64,000 nucleotides of DNA from Chryseobacterium suipulveris (GTDB lineage Bacteria > Bacteroidota > Bacteroidia > Flavobacteriales > Weeksellaceae): NCBI RefSeq assembly GCF_022811685.1, contig NZ_CP094532.1, positions 1,699,501 to 1,763,500 of the forward strand. Direction: 5' to 3'. How positions within the stretch are numbered: position 1 is the first letter of the stretch; each line of letters opens with the position of its first letter. The position numbers and the translations under genes are program-made. A model generated the notes under the pieces. That model worked only from the letters and a program-made list of their open reading frames with translations. It was not told the DNA's origin and made no database searches. Positions 61,619 through 64,000 of this stretch are shown here, piece after piece.

Positions 61619-62128
61619 TTAGTTAGCAATTAGGTTCTCTTTCCTCAAATCCTCCAACGTGCTCGAAATGTAATCTTCCCCGTTCATGTAGTTCATCAGA
61701 AAAACTGTTTTGAAATCCTGCAAAGTAGCATTCTCATTCAGATTTTCATAAGTTTTATGAAGCAGATGGATCACGTTGTTCTTAGAGTTTACCACATTCG
61801 ACCAGGTATTTTTTGGCAGGTAAAGCTGTTGCGAGGCGTTATAGTCGAACTCCTCGTTCACCGCTTTTTCGGTTAGGAAAACAAATTCATGCACTGCAAG
61901 ATTTGGGTCGAATTTCGTAACGAGATTCGACGGTTTCAATCTCTCTAAAAGCAGCGTAAGTCTTTCATACGCATGGATGCGCTGCTCCGAACTTCCCTTG
62001 ATGGTCAAGAGTTTCATCTCCTGATTTTTTAATTTAATGTAGGTATAGACAAATTGCCTGAGCAAAATCAGAAAGGGAATCGCGATCAGGAGCGCAAACG
62101 CATAGGGCATGTAAGGAGAGTCAATCAT
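61619..62128 (-). CDS. Single-pass membrane protein of unknown function
   Basis: This encodes 169 residues. One N-terminal helix (YAFALLIAIPFLILLRQFVY) anchors it, followed by a soluble region that begins YIKLKNQEMKLLTIKGSSEQ. The segment QRIHAYERLTLLLERLKPSNL and the later SQQLYLPKNTWSNVVNSKNN (first word QQLY) are conserved in Bacteroidota homologs as I recall, without a functional name. Predicted topology puts the bulk in the cytoplasm. It lies 18 bases upstream of ppa and is probably co-transcribed. No enzymatic motif found. Confidence 0.75.
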   Translation of the reverse strand: MIDSPYMPYAFALLIAIPFLILLRQFVYTYIKLKNQEMKLLTIKGSSEQRIHAYERLTLLLERLKPSNLVTKFDPNLAVHEFVFLTEKAVNEEFDYNASQQLYLPKNTWSNVVNSKNNVIHLLHKTYENLNENATLQDFKTVFLMNYMNGEDYISSTLEDLRKENLIAN

Positions 62129-62166
62129 CCGGGGAGTTTAGAGGTTGCAAAATTACTGATAATTTG

Positions 62167-63042
62167 CTACTTTATGAAGAAGTTTCGCAACAAATCGGTT
62201 TTGGAATTTTCGATGATGGGATATTCCTGACGTTCGGCGCCAAAACTTTTGAAGAATACTTCGATGCCGCGAATGGTTCCGCCCATAAAGTCAAATGATT
62301 TGCTTTGGATGTTTTCCTGAAGAATCCTGTCGATGAGGAATGAGGCGCCATTGTCGAGGCGGTATTTTTCATCATTAACCAAACCCAAAAGTGAAAGACT
62401 GTTATCATGATCGATAACGATTGCCGAATTGGTAATCTGCTCATCTTTAAACGAGCCAAAAACCCTGAGCTTTTTCTGACGATCCAGAAAATTCATATAG
62501 CCAAAAAGTTTTTCGACATCACTTTTTTTGTCGAGTCCTTTAAAATTATTTCTGATAAAGTCTAAATTTTCTGCAAGGTTCAGTTCTTTGAAATTAAGAT
62601 ACTGTGCAGTTTTGACGGTTGATTTCCTACCTTTAAAATAATGCTTACGCAACAGTTTATATTCGGTAGTTTCGATGAAGTAGTTCTTTTTATGCTTAAA
62701 GTTTGAACTAATTTTATTTTGAAAATTAAAGTAATAGTTGACAATTTTGTAGTTCTTCTTCAAAAAATCAACAAAAAGACCTTCCATTTTTTCGTCAGTT
62801 TCTTTTCCAAAAATTCCAAGTTGTTGACAAAAAAGTGGCATCAGCACAAAATGAAAACCGAATTTCTTCTTTATGGGAACCGGCATCACAAAATCGTAAT
62901 CTCCCGAAACGAGCAGTTCCCAGCTCTCACAAACCTCGTCGAGGATTTCCCTTTGCGCATAAAAGTTTTTCTGAACCGACTGATCGATACATTTACCATA
63001 CTTCACAAAATCTATTTCACTGTATTTCAGCTTTTTAATCAT
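62167..63042 (-). CDS. GNAT/FemAB-like acyltransferase of unknown substrate
   Basis: This 291-residue cytoplasmic protein has two related halves. The N-terminal half (YGKCIDQSVQKNFYAQREILDE, then FVMPVPIKKKFGFHFVLMPLF) and the C-terminal half (SAIVIDHDNSLSLLGLVNDEKYRLDNGASFLIDRIL with FDFMGGTIRGIEVFFKSFGA) are the pattern of FemAB-type double GNAT folds, as in peptidoglycan or lipid amino-acyl transferases. The last part (GGTIRGIEVFFKSFGAER) corresponds to the acyl-donor site. Reaction unknown. It overlaps radC by 4 bases (ATGA), which shows that it is translated from the same transcript; a functional link to RadC is not evident. Confidence 0.75.
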   Translation of the reverse strand: MIKKLKYSEIDFVKYGKCIDQSVQKNFYAQREILDEVCESWELLVSGDYDFVMPVPIKKKFGFHFVLMPLFCQQLGIFGKETDEKMEGLFVDFLKKNYKIVNYYFNFQNKISSNFKHKKNYFIETTEYKLLRKHYFKGRKSTVKTAQYLNFKELNLAENLDFIRNNFKGLDKKSDVEKLFGYMNFLDRQKKLRVFGSFKDEQITNSAIVIDHDNSLSLLGLVNDEKYRLDNGASFLIDRILQENIQSKSFDFMGGTIRGIEVFFKSFGAERQEYPIIENSKTDLLRNFFIK

Positions 63043-63716
63043 ACTAAACCTTCTTCGGCGAAACTGAGATAAGAATTTTGGGTAATGATGAGATGATCCA
63101 GTAATTTCACCTGGAGCAGTTTTCCCGCATCGGCAATTTGACGGGTGATATGAAGGTCGTGCTGACTCGGATTCAGATTTCCTGAGGGATGGTTGTGTGC
63201 GATAATCACTCCTGTTGCAAAGTTATCCAAAGCTTCCTTGAAAAGAATCCTGATATCGACCATCGATTGGTTGATTCCGCCTGTTGAAAGCTTGCTTTTG
63301 GCGAGTACCCGATTGTTTTGGTTTACATAAACCGCCCAAAACTCCTCGGTCTGCAAATCTGCGAGAAATGGATGGAGGATAGAAAAAGTGTCTTTGCTGC
63401 TGTTGATCTGAAATTTTTCGGGGACCTCCTGTGAAGCTCTCCTTCTGCCGATTTCGAGTGCGGTAAGAATCTCAACAGCTTTTACCGGACCGATTCCTTT
63501 GAATTTCGTGAGGTCTTTCACCGATAATTTTGCCAGATTATTCCAGTTGTGCTCAACCGATTTTAGGATTGTTCTCGCGAGTTCCACCGCCGATTCCTCA
63601 TTGTGGCCGATCTTGATGATGATCGCCAACAATTCCGCATCAGAAAGTGAATTCTTGCCTTTCAGCAAAAATTTTTCTCTGGGTCGGTCGTCTTCAGCAA
63701 GGAATTTTATGGACAT
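63039..63716 (-). CDS. radC: RadC-family JAB domain protein
   Basis: This 225-residue protein has an N-terminal helix-hairpin-helix region (LTKFKGIGPVKAVEILTALEIGRR; key FKGIGPVKA) and a C-terminal JAB/MPN domain with the zinc motif HNHPSGNLNPSQHD (HxH...S...D). RadC was once linked to DNA repair, but that evidence was withdrawn and its true role is uncertain. Length is typical. It appears to follow the LolD-type gene, and its stop overlaps the start of the acyltransferase gene. The 4-132 bases upstream of its start are filled with degenerate repeats. Confidence 0.93.
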   Translation of the reverse strand: MSIKFLAEDDRPREKFLLKGKNSLSDAELLAIIIKIGHNEESAVELARTILKSVEHNWNNLAKLSVKDLTKFKGIGPVKAVEILTALEIGRRRASQEVPEKFQINSSKDTFSILHPFLADLQTEEFWAVYVNQNNRVLAKSKLSTGGINQSMVDIRILFKEALDNFATGVIIAHNHPSGNLNPSQHDLHITRQIADAGKLLQVKLLDHLIITQNSYLSFAEEGLV

Positions 63717-63720
63717 GAGA

Positions 63721-63845
63721 AAGGTTTGAGGTTTGAAGTTTGATGTTTCAGGTTCCCGGTTTCAAGTTTCTAGATATTTGTTGATTCTTAATTGTTATTT
63801 CGTAATTCGTATTTCGTATTTCGTATTTCGTATTTCGTAATTTGT
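63721..63845. repeat. Degenerate tandem repeats, TTTGAAG and TTTCGTA units
   Basis: On the minus (sense) strand: TACGAAATACGAAATACGAA first (63797-63845), then AACTTGAAACC and TCAAACTTCAAACCTC words, ending 4 bases before the radC start codon. It shares words with the arrays at 24.1 and 54.0 kb in the same orientation relative to the downstream gene. Confidence 0.8.
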
Positions 63846-63847
63846 AC

Positions 63848-64000
63848 TTACAAAATAAGTCCATCCTTCATCACCAACTTTCTGTCGGTCGTATCTGCAA
63901 GATAAGTGTTGTGGGTCACGATCACGAAAGTCTGGTTGTACTTGTCCCTCAAATCGAAGAACAACTGGTGCAGATCATCTGCATTTTTGGAGTCGAGGTT
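63848..64000 (-). CDS. LolD-type ABC transporter ATP-binding protein, C-terminal part
   Basis: Only the last 50 codons lie in the window. The sequence reads [20 protein letters not shown], then the H-loop [20 protein letters not shown] and the end KDGLIL. NLDS follows the Walker B / D-loop of LolD/MacB-type ATPases, and the switch His is in VTHN. This is the minus-strand 3' end, with the gene entering from the right edge. The likely role is ATP-driven lipoprotein release or a related export process. The gene name cannot be settled from this fragment. Confidence 0.8.
   Translation of the reverse strand, partial: NLDSKNADDLHQLFFDLRDKYNQTFVIVTHNTYLADTTDRKLVMKDGLIL

Overview
The window looks like chromosomal DNA of a flavobacterium, most likely the Chryseobacterium/Kaistella group (Weeksellaceae, Bacteroidota). 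The evidence is Bacteroidota-type promoters (TTTG, 18-19 bp, TAnnTTTG), starts without clear Shine-Dalgarno sites, a type IX secretion protein (PorQ) with three proteins carrying or apparently carrying type IX C-terminal sorting domains, a GldI-like gliding lipoprotein, a GT117/DUF2723 protein, several Bacteroidota-restricted DUFs, and an atpD-atpC pair separated from the other ATP synthase genes. I found no rRNA, tRNA, CRISPR array, complete insertion sequence or prophage.

Layout. 1-1.5 kb: remains of a polymorphic-toxin locus, with a small acidic orphan, a truncated toxin C-terminus with its overlapping immunity gene, and a decayed TNT-like toxin relic. 1.5-4.0 kb: two tandem beta-lactamase-fold serine hydrolases. 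4.3-16.3 kb: mostly minus-strand housekeeping genes (DnaE fused to a proofreading exonuclease, an AddB-like nuclease, RsmG, a CT398-like coiled-coil protein without its zinc cysteines, NIF3), with a plus-strand aspartate-type aminotransferase. 16.4-22.2 kb: a K+ channel, a cyclophilin-FKBP double immunophilin next to GldI, IlvE, MnmD, a NUDIX enzyme, and a ParDE-like module whose toxin start is frameshifted. 22.2-31 kb: DUF4294, an M42 and an M28 peptidase, Rpe, DUF1697 and the large GT117 membrane protein.

31.2-35.4 kb: a cysteine-synthase-like enzyme followed by an alpha-oxoamine-synthase-like enzyme, best read as a sulfonolipid (capnine) head-group module, then a type IX-exported beta-helix protein. 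35.5-51.9 kb: Rnk, ATP synthase epsilon and beta, an ORF6N relic, a secreted subtilisin with a companion protein, RibF, MmcQ/YjbR, an NAD(P)-binding protein, Frr-PyrH, PorQ, an APC permease, TpiA, L-serine dehydratase and an M14 peptidase. 51.85-52.19 kb is a non-coding AT-rich stretch with a cluster of DnaA-box-like sites. 52.2-58 kb: TerC, an XRE-type regulator with repeated operator-like sites, an AAA+ protein with altered Walker motifs, DUF6496 and a dipeptidyl peptidase IV-like enzyme. 58-64 kb: a membrane pyrophosphatase fused to an OmpA-type peptidoglycan-binding domain, next to soluble pyrophosphatase, then two poorly known proteins, RadC and the end of a LolD-type ABC ATPase.

The signals most worth following are: (1) the pyrophosphatase-OmpA fusion beside soluble pyrophosphatase; (2) the putative sulfonolipid module; (3) a shared set of degenerate short tandem repeats, mostly directly upstream of start codons; (4) the atypical AAA+ protein behind a self-regulating-looking XRE gene; and (5) the toxin relics. 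Function calls rest on family recognition by eye; no database search was run.
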